64,000 nt of DNA from Bradyrhizobium sp. 190. GTDB lineage: Bacteria; Pseudomonadota; Alphaproteobacteria; Rhizobiales; Xanthobacteraceae. Both the position numbers and the translations under genes were made by a program. Of this stretch, positions 14,642 through 22,948 are shown piece by piece. The notes under the pieces are model-generated. The model saw only the letters and a program-made list of their open reading frames with translations, was not told the DNA's origin and did not search any database. The number at the start of each line of letters is the position of its first letter. The stretch's first letter is position 1. The stretch is from assembly GCF_023073415.1 (NCBI RefSeq), contig NZ_JADPJL010000035.1, positions 1 through 64,000 on the forward strand. The letters run 5' to 3'.

Positions 14642-16210
14642 ATGCGTCTGCCGATGCATCTCAAGACGATTTCGATTGCACTCGCGGTCCTCATCGTCTC
14701 GTTTGTAGCCAGCCTGAAGGTCATGGACTTCGTCGCGCCGCGCGCGACGAACCGGCCGCCCGCGCTCGCCCAATTGCCGCCGCTGCCACCGGCGCCGCGC
14801 GCATCCACCGTGATGGCGCCGATTGCGGTGACGCTGTCAGCGATCCGCGACGCCGCCGACCGCGGCGCGCCGCGGTCGTTCACCGGCAAGGCCGACAATC
14901 CGATATCGCAGATCCTGCAGAATGCCGATATCGGCTGGACCGCCTCGCGCGGGCCGATCAGCGCAACTGGCGCGCAGGACGTGCTGTCGATGGCGACGCC
15001 GCTGACGGGAACGCTCAACGTCACCGGCTCGCTGTCGGCAAAGGCGACCGGTGCGGTCGGCGACGCGCTCGGTGGCTTGCTCGGCGGCAACGTCGCCAAG
15101 CAGATCGGCAGCGTGAACATCAAGAACCTCAACGCCAGCGCCGAGATCAAGGGCAACGTCGTCATCACTGCGCGGCCGAAGATCGCCGCGAACTGGCGCA
15201 TCGAGCCGAACCTGACGGCACAGGTCAATCTCGGCGATACCAGCCTTGCCGTGGCCGGCGCGCGCGTCAACGTGCCCGCGCAGGTGAAGCCGTTGATCGA
15301 CAAAAATGTCGCCGAGCAGATCGCGCTGGTGCAGGCGCGCATGCGCAACGATCCGACCTTCGAACAGAACGCGCGGGCGCAATGGGCCAAGGCCTGCCGC
15401 TCGATCCCGCTGCAGGGCACGACGGCCGGTTCGACGATGCCGACGCTGTGGCTGGAGTTGCGGCCGACGCGGGCGATTGCCGCGCAGCCGCGCGTCGATG
15501 CGTCGAACCTTACGCTGACGCTCGGCATCGAGGCGGAGACCCGGATCACGCCGGCCGAGACCAAGCCGTCCTGCCCATTCCCCGCCACGATCGACATCGT
15601 GCCGCCGACGCCGGGACGGGTCGCGATCGGCGTCCCCATCGACATGCCCTTCACCGAGATCAACAAGATCGTGGAAGCGCAGTTCGCCGGAAAGACTTTT
15701 CCGGAAGATGGTTCCGGCTCGGTCGACGTCACCGTCAAGCGCGCCAGCGTCGCCGCGTCGGGTAACCGCCTGCTGATTTCGCTGCTGGTGAGCGCCAGGG
15801 AAAAGAAGAGTTTTCTGGGCCTCGGCGGCGAGGCCAATGTGCACATCTGGGGAAGGCCGGTGCTCGATCAGGCCGAGCAGATGCTGCGGCTGACCGATAT
15901 CGAACTCGCCGTCGAGTCGGAGGCCGCCTTCGGACTGTTGGGCGCCGCGGCGCGCGCGGCCGTCCCGCACTTGCAGAAGACGCTGGCGGAAAAGGCAACC
16001 GTCGACCTCAAGCCGTTCGCCGCCAATGCTCAGAAAAAGATTGCGGCCGTGATCGCCGACTTCCAGAAGAACGAGGACGGCCTGCGGGTCTCGGCCGAGA
16101 TCAGCAAGCTGCGGCTCGCCGACATCGCCTTTGATTCAAAAACGCTGCGCGTAATCGCCGAAGCCGAAGGCGCGATCAACGTCTATGTGAGCGCATTACC
16201 GGCGCTGTAG
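14642..16210 (+). CDS. DUF4403 family exported or membrane-anchored protein
   Basis: 522 residues. An N-terminal hydrophobic segment (about 9-26) anchors or exports it; a Pro-rich linker (41-52) follows. The long C-terminal region is all periplasmic, rich in beta strands, and contains paired repeats such as NVTGSLSAKATG and IDMPFTEINKIVEAQFAGK, the pattern of DUF4403 proteins, which resemble lipid-binding BPI-like or tubular domains. GGGGGGACG precedes ATG 14642. Possible role in lipid binding or transport at the envelope, by family resemblance only. It ends just before a family C repeat. Confidence 0.75.
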   Translation: MRLPMHLKTISIALAVLIVSFVASLKVMDFVAPRATNRPPALAQLPPLPPAPRASTVMAPIAVTLSAIRDAADRGAPRSFTGKADNPISQILQNADIGWTASRGPISATGAQDVLSMATPLTGTLNVTGSLSAKATGAVGDALGGLLGGNVAKQIGSVNIKNLNASAEIKGNVVITARPKIAANWRIEPNLTAQVNLGDTSLAVAGARVNVPAQVKPLIDKNVAEQIALVQARMRNDPTFEQNARAQWAKACRSIPLQGTTAGSTMPTLWLELRPTRAIAAQPRVDASNLTLTLGIEAETRITPAETKPSCPFPATIDIVPPTPGRVAIGVPIDMPFTEINKIVEAQFAGKTFPEDGSGSVDVTVKRASVAASGNRLLISLLVSAREKKSFLGLGGEANVHIWGRPVLDQAEQMLRLTDIELAVESEAAFGLLGAAARAAVPHLQKTLAEKATVDLKPFAANAQKKIAAVIADFQKNEDGLRVSAEISKLRLADIAFDSKTLRVIAEAEGAINVYVSALPAL

Positions 16211-16225
16211 CGAAGCCGAAGATTC

Positions 16226-16312
16226 GTAGGGTGGGCAAAGCGAAGCGTGCCCCCCATCTTCCTGTTCAAGGAAATGGTTGGCACCGCGCGTGCGCGCCTT
16301 TGCCCACCCTAC
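16226..16312. repeat. Imperfect inverted repeat, family C copy 1
   Basis: GTAGGGTGGGCAAAGCG at the left and CGCCTTTGCCCACCCTAC at the right, with a variable centre. A second copy is at 27595-27717. It separates the convergent DUF4403 and dodecin genes. Confidence 0.85.
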
Positions 16313-16324
16313 TCATCAACGCGA

Positions 16325-16537
16325 TCAGTCCTCGAACTTGAACGAGACGTTCACCTTGGCACGATAGGCCTCGACCTCGCCTTTGGCATCCAGTTGCAGA
16401 TCGAGCTTCACGACCTCGGCCACTCTGAGATCGCGTAACGATTTTCCGGCGCGGCTGACCGCCGCCGCAGCGGCCTTCTCCCAGGAATCCTTGCTGGTGC
16501 CGATCAACTCGATGACCTTGTAGACGCTCTCCGCCAT
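16325..16537 (-). CDS. Dodecin (flavin-binding)
   Basis: 70 residues, the usual dodecin length. The sequence VYKVIELIGTSKDSWEKAA then RDLRVAEVVKLDLQLD and YRAKVNVSFKFE is the standard beta-alpha-beta-beta order. Dodecins form hollow dodecamers that store or sequester flavins such as riboflavin or FMN in the cytoplasm. The Trp (residue 19) near the first helix corresponds to the flavin-stacking position. Stands alone, downstream of two PRC-barrel genes on the same strand but 200 bp away. Confidence 0.9.
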   Translation of the reverse strand: MAESVYKVIELIGTSKDSWEKAAAAAVSRAGKSLRDLRVAEVVKLDLQLDAKGEVEAYRAKVNVSFKFED

Positions 16538-16683
16538 GTCGTCCTCCCGTTGATGTCAGGCAGGAGGCAGGTTGCTCCCGCCGCGATACAACCTAACATC
16601 GGGACGCGCATCGTGAATAGGATGCGCTGCACCATTGCGCGCGTTTAGCCAGCGCGCGTCCATAAAACACGCCCATTAAACAC

Positions 16684-16717
16684 AATGGCCGGGCGGCGAT
16701 CACGCCGTCCGGCCATT
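16684..16717 (-). terminator. Strong hairpin after the PRC-barrel gene
   Basis: 15-bp stem AATGGCCGGGCGGCG / CGCCGTCCGGCCATT with one G-T pair and an ATCA loop, 30 bp beyond the stop of the minus-strand gene at 16747. Confidence 0.7.
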
Positions 16718-16746
16718 TGTGAAAGTCGTTGCTGCGCGACCGATGC

Positions 16747-17274
16747 CTACTCGGTCGAGTACTTGAACTCCGGCATCGCCTTCAGCTGATCCTTCGTCGC
16801 GCTGAACACGGCGTGATCCGGATACCACGGATTCTTCTTGGGCGGGGCTGCTGTAGTTGCAGCACCGGTCGTCGTATTCGACGAAGGCCTTGCGCCACCG
16901 GTGGCGGGCGCGCTCGAGGTGCTGGTATAGGCAATCGGCTCATCGACGAACTTCACCTTGTCGATGGGCACGGCGACCAGATGCTCGCCGACGCCAAGGA
17001 AACCGCCGACGCCGATCACCACGGCTTTGACGTCGCCGTTCTTGTCGGACAGGAGATCGTTGATCGATCCGAGGCTTTCATTGCTGTCGTTGTACACGTT
17101 CAGGCCGACCAGCTTCGAAGTCCGCCAGTTGCCCTTGAACGACGAGGTATCGGACGCAGCCGCAGGCGCGGCGGTGGTGGCGCGGTCAGTCGTTGCCGAA
17201 GGACTTTGCGCGAACGCGACGCTCGCCAGCAACGCGGAGGCCGCGACGCCGGCAACGGCAGTTTTCGTTAACAT
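16747..17274 (-). CDS. Exported PRC-barrel domain protein
   Basis: 175 residues from ATG 17274. An earlier in-frame ATG at 17289 contains the GAGGAG ribosome site, so the later start is correct. A signal peptide (TKTAVAGVAASALLASVAFA) precedes a Thr/Ala-rich spacer and a PRC-barrel (about 46-105): SKLVGLNVYNDSNESLGSIN, GVGGFLGVGEHLVAVP. A second low-complexity spacer leads to a C-terminal NPWYPDHAVFSATKDQL segment. PRC-barrels bind RNA or proteins in the cytoplasm, but exported rhizobial versions are of unknown role. The next gene upstream encodes another PRC-barrel protein. Confidence 0.85.
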   Translation of the reverse strand: MLTKTAVAGVAASALLASVAFAQSPSATTDRATTAAPAAASDTSSFKGNWRTSKLVGLNVYNDSNESLGSINDLLSDKNGDVKAVVIGVGGFLGVGEHLVAVPIDKVKFVDEPIAYTSTSSAPATGGARPSSNTTTGAATTAAPPKKNPWYPDHAVFSATKDQLKAMPEFKYSTE

Positions 17275-17369
17275 ATCGGTTCTCCTCATTTCAGAAACGC
17301 AAGGAGAAAACCCGTCACTTCAACAAGTGTTCCACGCATTTCGCACGGAACAAATGCGCCGCACTGCGG

Positions 17370-17747
17370 TCAGAAGCCGCCCCAGTAAGGCGGCATGCCG
17401 TAATAGCGATGCAGCTCGGCTTCCTTCGCGCGATCGCCCCAGTCGAAATCCTTGTCAGCACCGAATGACGGCGCGCGCTTCAGCTCTTCATCGTCGATGT
17501 CAAGTTCGTAGGCTTCGAACTTCATGCTGTAGCGAAGTCGTCCCCAAGGCAACGGAATCAGATTGGCCCCGATGCCCAGAAATCCGCCGAAACTCAGGAT
17601 TGCATAGGATACTTTACCGGTGACCTTATCGATCATCACCCGTTCGATATGGCCGATCATGTCCCCGTTCGGCCGGCGCACCGCAGTCCCCTCGACACGG
17701 TCACTCGCGATCAAAGGATGCGGCTTGGCCATGACGTCGCTTGCCAT
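17370..17747 (-). CDS. PRC-barrel domain protein (cytoplasmic)
   Basis: 125 residues from ATG 17747, which has GGAGAGG upstream. No signal peptide. PRC-barrel strands are clear: LIASDRVEGTAVRRPNGDMIG, then HIERVMIDKVTGKVSYAIL, and SFGGFLGIGANLIPLPWGRL. An acidic segment DIDDEELKRAP and a Tyr/Pro-rich end (HRYYGMPPYWGGF) follow. It shares the FLG(V/I)G turn with the exported protein next door. Function unknown; such proteins are often stress-associated in rhizobia. Confidence 0.85.
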   Translation of the reverse strand: MASDVMAKPHPLIASDRVEGTAVRRPNGDMIGHIERVMIDKVTGKVSYAILSFGGFLGIGANLIPLPWGRLRYSMKFEAYELDIDDEELKRAPSFGADKDFDWGDRAKEAELHRYYGMPPYWGGF

Positions 17748-17895
17748 TGAACCTCTCCACATGAATCAAGGAATCAACGCGACGACCGGCGTCCGGGTTC
17801 CCACGGGGAGAAATGAGACAACAATCCTTCCCTTTTCGGAAAGGATGGTTGCTGCGTCGCTTTGTCCGCTTCGCGCGAAAACGCGACACGCGGGC

Positions 17896-18432
17896 TCAGC
17901 TTTGATAATCGATCAGCAACGCCGAGAAGGAACCGCTGCTCGCGCTTGAATTGCCGGTTGCACCGTAGGTCGTCGATGAAGAAGCAGCCGACAGCGATTC
18001 CTGCAGCGACTGCAGGAACTGCTTGAGAATGTCGTCGATCGAAGCCGTGCTCGACGAAGTATCGTCGCTCGAGGATGCGCCATCCGCAGGCGGCGGACCG
18101 TCGGGACCGCCCGGGCCGTTGGCGAAGGCCGCCTTGAAGATGCCCTGCAGTTCGGTGGCCTGATCGCTGGTCAGCTTGCCGCTGGAAACTTCGCCGGCGA
18201 TCAGATCGTCGATCTTCGATTTGAGCTGGTCGGGCGACGGCCGTGTTCCGCTGGCCTGGTCGCTGGCGCGGCTCGCCTGCATCGCGGAATCGATATCGGT
18301 CAGGGCCGCCGACAATGCGTCCTGGTCGGACGACTTGATGGCACCGGATTTTACTTCGGACAGCAACTCATCCTGCAACTTCTGAAGAGGCGACTGATAG
18401 ATTTGGGCCGAGGCCGCCGAGATCGAGGTCAT
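17896..18432 (-). CDS. Ser-rich hypothetical protein with EF-hand-like helices
   Basis: 178 residues from ATG 18432 (GGAGC upstream). No signal peptide. The N-terminal part has helices of the pattern LLSEVKSGAIKSSDQDALSAAL and LIAGEVSSGKLTSDQATELQ, two similar helix-loop units with acidic/Ser loops. A Gly/Pro/Asp/Ser-rich linker (about 112-135) and a Ser-rich end follow. I recognise this as a rhizobial orphan pattern without known function. Confidence 0.65.
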   Translation of the reverse strand: MTSISAASAQIYQSPLQKLQDELLSEVKSGAIKSSDQDALSAALTDIDSAMQASRASDQASGTRPSPDQLKSKIDDLIAGEVSSGKLTSDQATELQGIFKAAFANGPGGPDGPPPADGASSSDDTSSSTASIDDILKQFLQSLQESLSAASSSTTYGATGNSSASSGSFSALLIDYQS

Positions 18433-18602
18433 GATAGCTCCGAGCGTTCGCAAATGACGTCACGACCGTAGGGTTAACGATGTTAACGAGATCCTTTCGC
18501 CCGCCCCCTCGCCTGTTACCCGGCATTGCCCGGAGTCATCTGGAAACATCTGGAAACAAAAATCCTTCGCGCGCAGGCCCGAATCACCGACAAAAGATCG
18601 GC

Positions 18603-19355
18603 ATGGCCCAGGCAATACCCAATATCCTTGTCGTTGAGGACGATCGCGAGACGCGATCGCTGATCGCAAAATACCTGCGCAACAACGCCTGCAACGTGGC
18701 CACCGCGGCCGACGGCCGCGAGATGGTCCGCGCCATGACCGACCGCAGGGTCGATCTTTTGATCCTCGACGTCATGCTGCCCGGCGAGGACGGCCTCACC
18801 CTCTGCCGCAAGGTGCGCGCGCAATCGCAGACCCCGATCATCATGCTGACCGCGCGCGGCGAGGACATCGATCGTATCCTCGGCCTCGAAATGGGCGCCG
18901 ACGACTATCTCGCCAAGCCGTTCAACCCGCGCGAATTGCTGGCCCGGATCAACGCGGTGCTGCGCCGGCAGGCCTTGGCCTACACCGCCAGCGCCACCGA
19001 GGGCGCGACGGCGCTTGTGTTCGCGGGCTGGCGGATCGATCTCCGGCTGCGGGAATTGCGCAATCCCGAAGGCGCGCGCGTCGCCATGACCAGCGCCGAG
19101 TTCGACCTGCTGCGAACCTTCTGCGAGCGGCCCGGCCGCGTGCTGTCGCGCGACAGCCTGCTCGACCTCACGCAGGGCCGCAACGCCGGCTCGTTCGAGC
19201 GCTCGATCGACGTGCTGGTCAGTCGCATCCGCCGCAAGATCGAACCCGATCCGCAAGCTGCCACCATGATCAAGACGGTGCGCTCCGGCGGCTACATGTT
19301 CACCCCGAAAGTTGAAGCCATCAGCGTCGAGGCGGTGACCGCCGCCGGCCACTGA
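18603..19355 (+). CDS. OmpR-family response regulator
   Basis: 250 residues. Receiver domain with acidic pocket E12-D13-D14, phospho-acceptor Asp56 in LLILDVMLPGEDG, the conserved Thr in MLTARGED and Lys in DDYLAKPFNP. The C-terminal winged helix (about 140-236) has TSAEFDLLRTFCERPGRVLSRD and the recognition region RSIDVLVSRIRRKIE. It should bind DNA as a dimer when phosphorylated. The cognate sensor kinase lies two bases downstream but is damaged. I chose ATG 18603 (MAQAIPN) since the longer frame shows no domain. Confidence 0.9.
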   Translation: MAQAIPNILVVEDDRETRSLIAKYLRNNACNVATAADGREMVRAMTDRRVDLLILDVMLPGEDGLTLCRKVRAQSQTPIIMLTARGEDIDRILGLEMGADDYLAKPFNPRELLARINAVLRRQALAYTASATEGATALVFAGWRIDLRLRELRNPEGARVAMTSAEFDLLRTFCERPGRVLSRDSLLDLTQGRNAGSFERSIDVLVSRIRRKIEPDPQAATMIKTVRSGGYMFTPKVEAISVEAVTAAGH

Positions 19356-19357
19356 TC

Positions 19358-20180
19358 ATGAAGCTGTCGGGCCTCCTGAACCTGCGCGGCATCAGCGGCC
19401 AGGTTGCAGCCCTCGTCGTCGTCTCGATCGCAGCCCTTCATCTGATCATCACCGCGAGTTTCCTGCTGCACCGGCCCGACCAGGGAGAGCCGCCGTCCGA
19501 CCATGCGGGAGCGCATCACCGGCCTGATCGACGACCGCACCAAAATGCTCGCCGCGATCAGTCACGATCTGCGCACGCCGATTACAAGAATGCGTCTTCG
19601 CTCCGAATTCATCGAGGACGAGACCCATCGCAGCCGCATGCTAAGCGATCTCGACCAGATGCGCTCGATGCTTGAGTCCGTGCTGTCGTTCCTGCGCAAC
19701 GGCCGCAGGCTAGAGGCCATGACACTGGCCGACGTCGCCAGCACGCTGCAGCTCATCACCGACCAGTTCGGCGACATCGGACGCAATGTCGCCTATGACG
19801 GCCCCACGCATGCGATGGCCACGGTACGGCCGGACGACCTGCATCGCGCCGTCACCAATTTGGTGGAGAATGCCGTGCGGTTCGGCGCCGAGGCCGTGAT
19901 CCGCCTTCGCGTCTCAGCGGATCAGCTCACCATCGATGTCGAAGACGACGGCCCCGGCATTTCGGATGCGCTGAAGCAGAATATGCTGGAGCCGTTCGTG
20001 CGCGGCGACGAGGCCCGCAACATGGATGAAGCGGCGGGGTTCGGCCTGGGCCTTTCGATCACGAACGCGATCGCAATAGCCCATGGCGGCACGTTGTCGC
20101 TGCACGATCGGCAACCGCATGGACTGGTGGTTCGAATGCGATTGCCGGTTCGCCAGCAGAGCGAGCGCTCGGCAGTCTAG
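19358..20180 (+). pseudogene. Sensor histidine kinase with internal deletion and frameshift
   Basis: The first frame gives an intact start, LRGISGQVAALVVVSIAALHL and TM1 (to about LLHRP), then goes out of frame at about 19490-19505. The second frame (from 19503) reads MRERITGLIDDRTKMLAAIS with the phospho-His in AAISHDLRTP, then NLVENAVRF, DDGPGI and GFGLGLSI of the ATPase domain. The periplasmic sensor, TM2 and HAMP are missing between the two, so a deletion of several hundred bases fused TM1 out of frame to the DHp region. The second ORF (19503-20180) has an in-frame ATG and could still make a soluble kinase core. The regulator upstream (18603) is intact. Confidence 0.75.
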
Positions 20181-20197
20181 AGGATGATTTCAGGGCT

Positions 20198-20392
20198 TCA
20201 GGCGGCCAGCGCGTCCGGATGCGCCTCTTCATAGATCGCGATCGCTTCAAAGCGATAATCGCAGGACCGGCAGAACCAGAGGAACGACGTGCGGCCCGGA
20301 CTGCTCTCGACCCAATCGGGCCTCGCAATCGGCTTGCCGCATTGGGCACAGGGATTTCCACGGGGTAAGTAGCCGGAATCAAGTCGAGCCAT
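20198..20392 (-). CDS. Small zinc-ribbon-like protein
   Basis: 64 residues with two CxxC knuckles: C15-AQ-C18 and C41-RS-C44, spaced as a zinc ribbon, plus aromatic residues (SFLWFCRSCDYRFE). Cytoplasmic. The acidic C-terminus is EEAHPDALAA. Similar short proteins occur in Bradyrhizobium. Converges on the truncated kinase at 18 bp distance. Function unknown. Confidence 0.75.
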   Translation of the reverse strand: MARLDSGYLPRGNPCAQCGKPIARPDWVESSPGRTSFLWFCRSCDYRFEAIAIYEEAHPDALAA

Positions 20393-20745
20393 GCCGCATC
20401 TCCCTAGACTTCGGACGTCGTAATGACGTCTCGCTTTTTTAAATGTCGTTGAATGGGACAGGTTTGCTGTCGGAAAGAATTGGTTTTTGTCGCAGCGTCT
20501 TCTTTACACCTTGACTGCGTCTTTTGCACGACATTCTTGCGCGTCCGCATGACGCAGATTCGCGTCGACAGAAGCGATGCATCGCACACACAACGTTAGC
20601 GTCACGCCGGCTGAATTCGTTAACACGTGCATTGGCCGCAGACATCTCGCCGCGATGTTGTCCGTTTTTCGCCACATCTTGGCCCGCTGATGGAACTAAC
20701 CGGAGGCACCAATCGTTCACGCGTCCGTCCGCCGAGATTGTTTTT
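20393..20745. other. Intergenic region upstream of lytic transglycosylase
   Basis: Contains GACGTC-GTAAT-GACGTC followed by TCGCTTTTTT (20413-20440), a weak hairpin with T-run. No credible gene. The rest presumably contains the promoter of the rightward gene at 20746, including a GGAGGCACC well upstream of its start. Confidence 0.4.
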
Positions 20746-21267
20746 ATGAAAAGTTTGCCAAAGTTTGCGCCGAAGTTTTTCTGGCTCGCCGCCGTGGCCG
20801 CACTGTTCGTTTCGCCCGATGCGATGGCGCAGAGCCGCGCGCAGTATGAGAGCATGGTCACAACCCATGCCAGCGCCAACAACGTGCCGGAAGCGCTGGT
20901 GCACCGGGTGATCGTGCGCGAGAGCAAATATCATCCTGGTGTCGTCGGGCGCGCCGGCACCATCGGGCTGATGCAGATCAAGCTCGCGACCGCGCGCGGC
21001 CTCGGCTACACCGGCGATGCCGCGGGCCTGCGCGATCCCAACACCAATCTCGCCTGGGGCATCAAATATCTCGCCGGCGCCTATCGCGCCGCCAACAGCG
21101 ACCACAGCCGAGCCGTGCGTTATTATGCAAGCGGCTATTACTACGCCGCAAAGCGCCAGCGGCTCGAACGGCCGGTGCAGCTTGTGCCGGTGCTTGCGAG
21201 CAGTGCGCCGCCGAAAATTGTCGCGAGAACCCCCACCGACGCGAACGCAATGCAGCCCGCTAAATAA
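20746..21267 (+). CDS. Lytic transglycosylase (SLT family)
   Basis: 173 residues. A signal peptide (about 1-28, ending AMA) precedes an SLT domain with catalytic Glu59 in HRVIVRESKYHPG, then GTIGLMQIKLATARGLGY and NTNLAWGIKYLAGAYR, the goose-lysozyme-like motif order. It should cleave murein glycan strands in the periplasm with 1,6-anhydro-muramic acid formation. The size is small (one domain plus short tail). The start is ATG 20746; the long upstream extension in the same frame lacks any family feature. Confidence 0.9.
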   Translation: MKSLPKFAPKFFWLAAVAALFVSPDAMAQSRAQYESMVTTHASANNVPEALVHRVIVRESKYHPGVVGRAGTIGLMQIKLATARGLGYTGDAAGLRDPNTNLAWGIKYLAGAYRAANSDHSRAVRYYASGYYYAAKRQRLERPVQLVPVLASSAPPKIVARTPTDANAMQPAK

Positions 21268-21285
21268 CTGCCAAGTAGCTGAAAC

Positions 21286-21401
21286 CTCGTGTCCCGGGCG
21301 CGGTGCAGCGCTTGCGCTGCTCCGCAGAACCGGACCCATCCCGCAGCCGTCCAGGCCCCGGCTCTGCGGCGCACCACTTCGCGGTGCACCGCGTCCGGGG
21401 C
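21286..21401. repeat. Long imperfect inverted repeat, family A copy 2
   Basis: Reads CTCGTGTCCCGGGCGCGGTG ... GCACCGCGTCCGGGGC. Reverse complement aligns along its length with the copy at 5101-5223, so the two copies are inverted relative to each other. Confidence 0.8.
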
Positions 21402-21467
21402 AAGGCAGCGGTGCAAGTTCCCGCTATGACGCGTTGACACTCCTGTCCAACTGCCTACATTAGACCT

Positions 21468-21577
21468 GTTCCGAGGGGTGCTCCGATGAGGAGCTGAGAT
21501 ACCGCAAGCTTGGGCCGAAAGGCGCTGGACCGCGGTGACCCTTTGAACCTGATCCGGGTCATGCCGGCGAAGGGACA
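21468..21577 (+). promoter_or_regulatory. TPP riboswitch (THI element)
   Basis: Conserved words in order: GAGGGGTGC, GAGGAGCTGAGATACC, ACCCTTTGAACCTGATC, CGGGTCATGCCGGCGAAGGGA. The element ends four bases before the thiO start codon, so the thiO ribosome site (AGGGACAGGG) lies at its 3' edge and translation control is likely: TPP binding would hide it and switch the operon off. Confidence 0.95.
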
Positions 21578-21580
21578 GGG

Positions 21581-22591
21581 ATGTACCAGAAGTCAGATCC
21601 GCGGGGGGATTCCCCCGTTTCCATCATCGGCGCGGGCATTGCCGGCGCTTGGCAGGCGTTGCTGTTCGCGCAGGCCGGCCATGCCGTCACTCTGTATGAG
21701 CGCAGTGACGCCGATATGACGCTCGCAACCAGCCACTGGGCCGGCGGCATGCTCGCGCCCTGGTGCGAGGCCGAGGCCTCGGAGCCGGTGATCGGCCGGC
21801 TCGGCATCCGCTCGCTCGACCTCTGGCGCGAGCATTTTCCCCAAACCCCGTTCAACGGCTCGCTGGTCGTGGCGCATGCGCGCGACCGCGCCGATTTCGA
21901 ACGTTTTGCGAAGCTGACCACCGGCCATGTCAGGCTCGACGCGCGGGGGTTAAGCGACCTCGAACCGTCGCTGGATGGCCGTTTCCGCGAGGGCCTGTTC
22001 TATGCCGGTGAAGGCCATGTCGAGCCGCGCCGCGTGCTTCCCGAACTGCATGCCCGCGTCGAAGCCGCCGGCGGCACCATCAAGTTCGACTGCGATGCTG
22101 ATGCCGCGGATCTCGACGGCATCGTGATCGACTGCCGCGGGCTTTCGGCGCGCGACGAGCAACCGGAATTGCGCGGCGTCAAGGGCGAGATGATCATCGT
22201 CGAAACGAATGAGGTCGAACTGTCGCGCCCGGTGCGGCTGATCCATCCGCGCTGGCCGCTCTACGTCATTCCGCGCGGCGACGACAAATTCATGCTGGGC
22301 GCGACCTCGATCGAGGCCGAGGACACCGGCGTCAGCGTGCGCTCGGCGCTGGAGCTATTGGGCGCGGCCTACGCCGTGCATCCGGCCTTTGCCGAAGCCC
22401 GCATCGTCGAGTTCGGCTCGGGCTTGCGTCCGGCCTACCCGGATAACCTGCCGCGCATCACGGTCGACAAGAAGATCGTGGTGAACGGGCTCTATCGCCA
22501 CGGTTTTCTGCTGGCCCCGGCGCTGGCCGAGCTGACGCTTGGCTATGTGCAGCGCGGCGCGATCGACAATGAGGTGATGCGATGCGTGTGA
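21581..22591 (+). CDS. thiO: FAD-dependent glycine oxidase ThiO
   Basis: 336 residues. The FAD-binding Rossmann motif is VSIIGAGIAGAWQALLFAQAG (14-34), then AGGMLAPWCEA and the DAO-type C-terminus with GLRPAYPDNLPRI and GLYRHGFLLAPALAEL. ThiO oxidises glycine to the imine used by ThiG for the thiazole ring. First gene after the riboswitch; overlaps thiS by 10 bp. The length is typical. Confidence 0.92.
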   Translation: MYQKSDPRGDSPVSIIGAGIAGAWQALLFAQAGHAVTLYERSDADMTLATSHWAGGMLAPWCEAEASEPVIGRLGIRSLDLWREHFPQTPFNGSLVVAHARDRADFERFAKLTTGHVRLDARGLSDLEPSLDGRFREGLFYAGEGHVEPRRVLPELHARVEAAGGTIKFDCDADAADLDGIVIDCRGLSARDEQPELRGVKGEMIIVETNEVELSRPVRLIHPRWPLYVIPRGDDKFMLGATSIEAEDTGVSVRSALELLGAAYAVHPAFAEARIVEFGSGLRPAYPDNLPRITVDKKIVVNGLYRHGFLLAPALAELTLGYVQRGAIDNEVMRCV

Positions 22592-22779
22592 CCGTCAACG
22601 GCGAAGAGCGGGAGATCACCTCTGCCAGCGTCGACGCGCTGCTTAGCGAGCTCGACTACGAGGGCACGCATTTCGCGATTGCCGTGAATTACGACGTGCT
22701 GCCGAAAAGCCGCTGGGCCGAGACTGTGCTGAAGAGCGGCGACGAGATCGAGATCATCACGCCGCGGCAGGGAGGGTGA
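22582..22779 (+). CDS. thiS: Sulfur carrier ThiS
   Basis: 65 residues, ubiquitin fold, ending in the required GG (TPRQGG). The ThiF-type adenylation and thiocarboxylation of this C-terminal Gly supplies sulfur to ThiG. Its start lies in the end of thiO, so translation is coupled. Confidence 0.95.
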   Translation: MRVTVNGEEREITSASVDALLSELDYEGTHFAIAVNYDVLPKSRWAETVLKSGDEIEIITPRQGG

Positions 22780-22809
22780 TGATGTTGGCTTGCGCCCCCG
22801 CTCTCTCCC

Positions 22810-22929
22810 CGTCGTCCCTGCGAAAGCAGGGACCCATAGCCACCGGCCGTCGTTTTGAACGACGGCGTCTCCCACCGCGCCAACAAGAGAGATCACGCGG
22901 TATGGGTCCCTGCGTTCGCAGGGACGACG
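22810..22929. repeat. Imperfect inverted repeat, family D, inside the thi operon
   Basis: CGTCGTCCCTGCGAAAGCAG at the left and TGCGTTCGCAGGGACGACG at the right, with GACCCATA / TATGGGTC inside and a GCCGTCGTTTTGAACGACGGC hairpin. It occupies the thiS-thiG gap without interrupting any reading frame. Confidence 0.85.
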
Positions 22930-22948
22930 AATTGAGGGTTACGACACC

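Noticed and set aside
14623..15765. Long frames overlapping the DUF4403 gene on both strands
   Set aside because: GC-rich shadow frames with Arg/Ala composition; the DUF4403 frame has signal sequence, ribosome site and domain.
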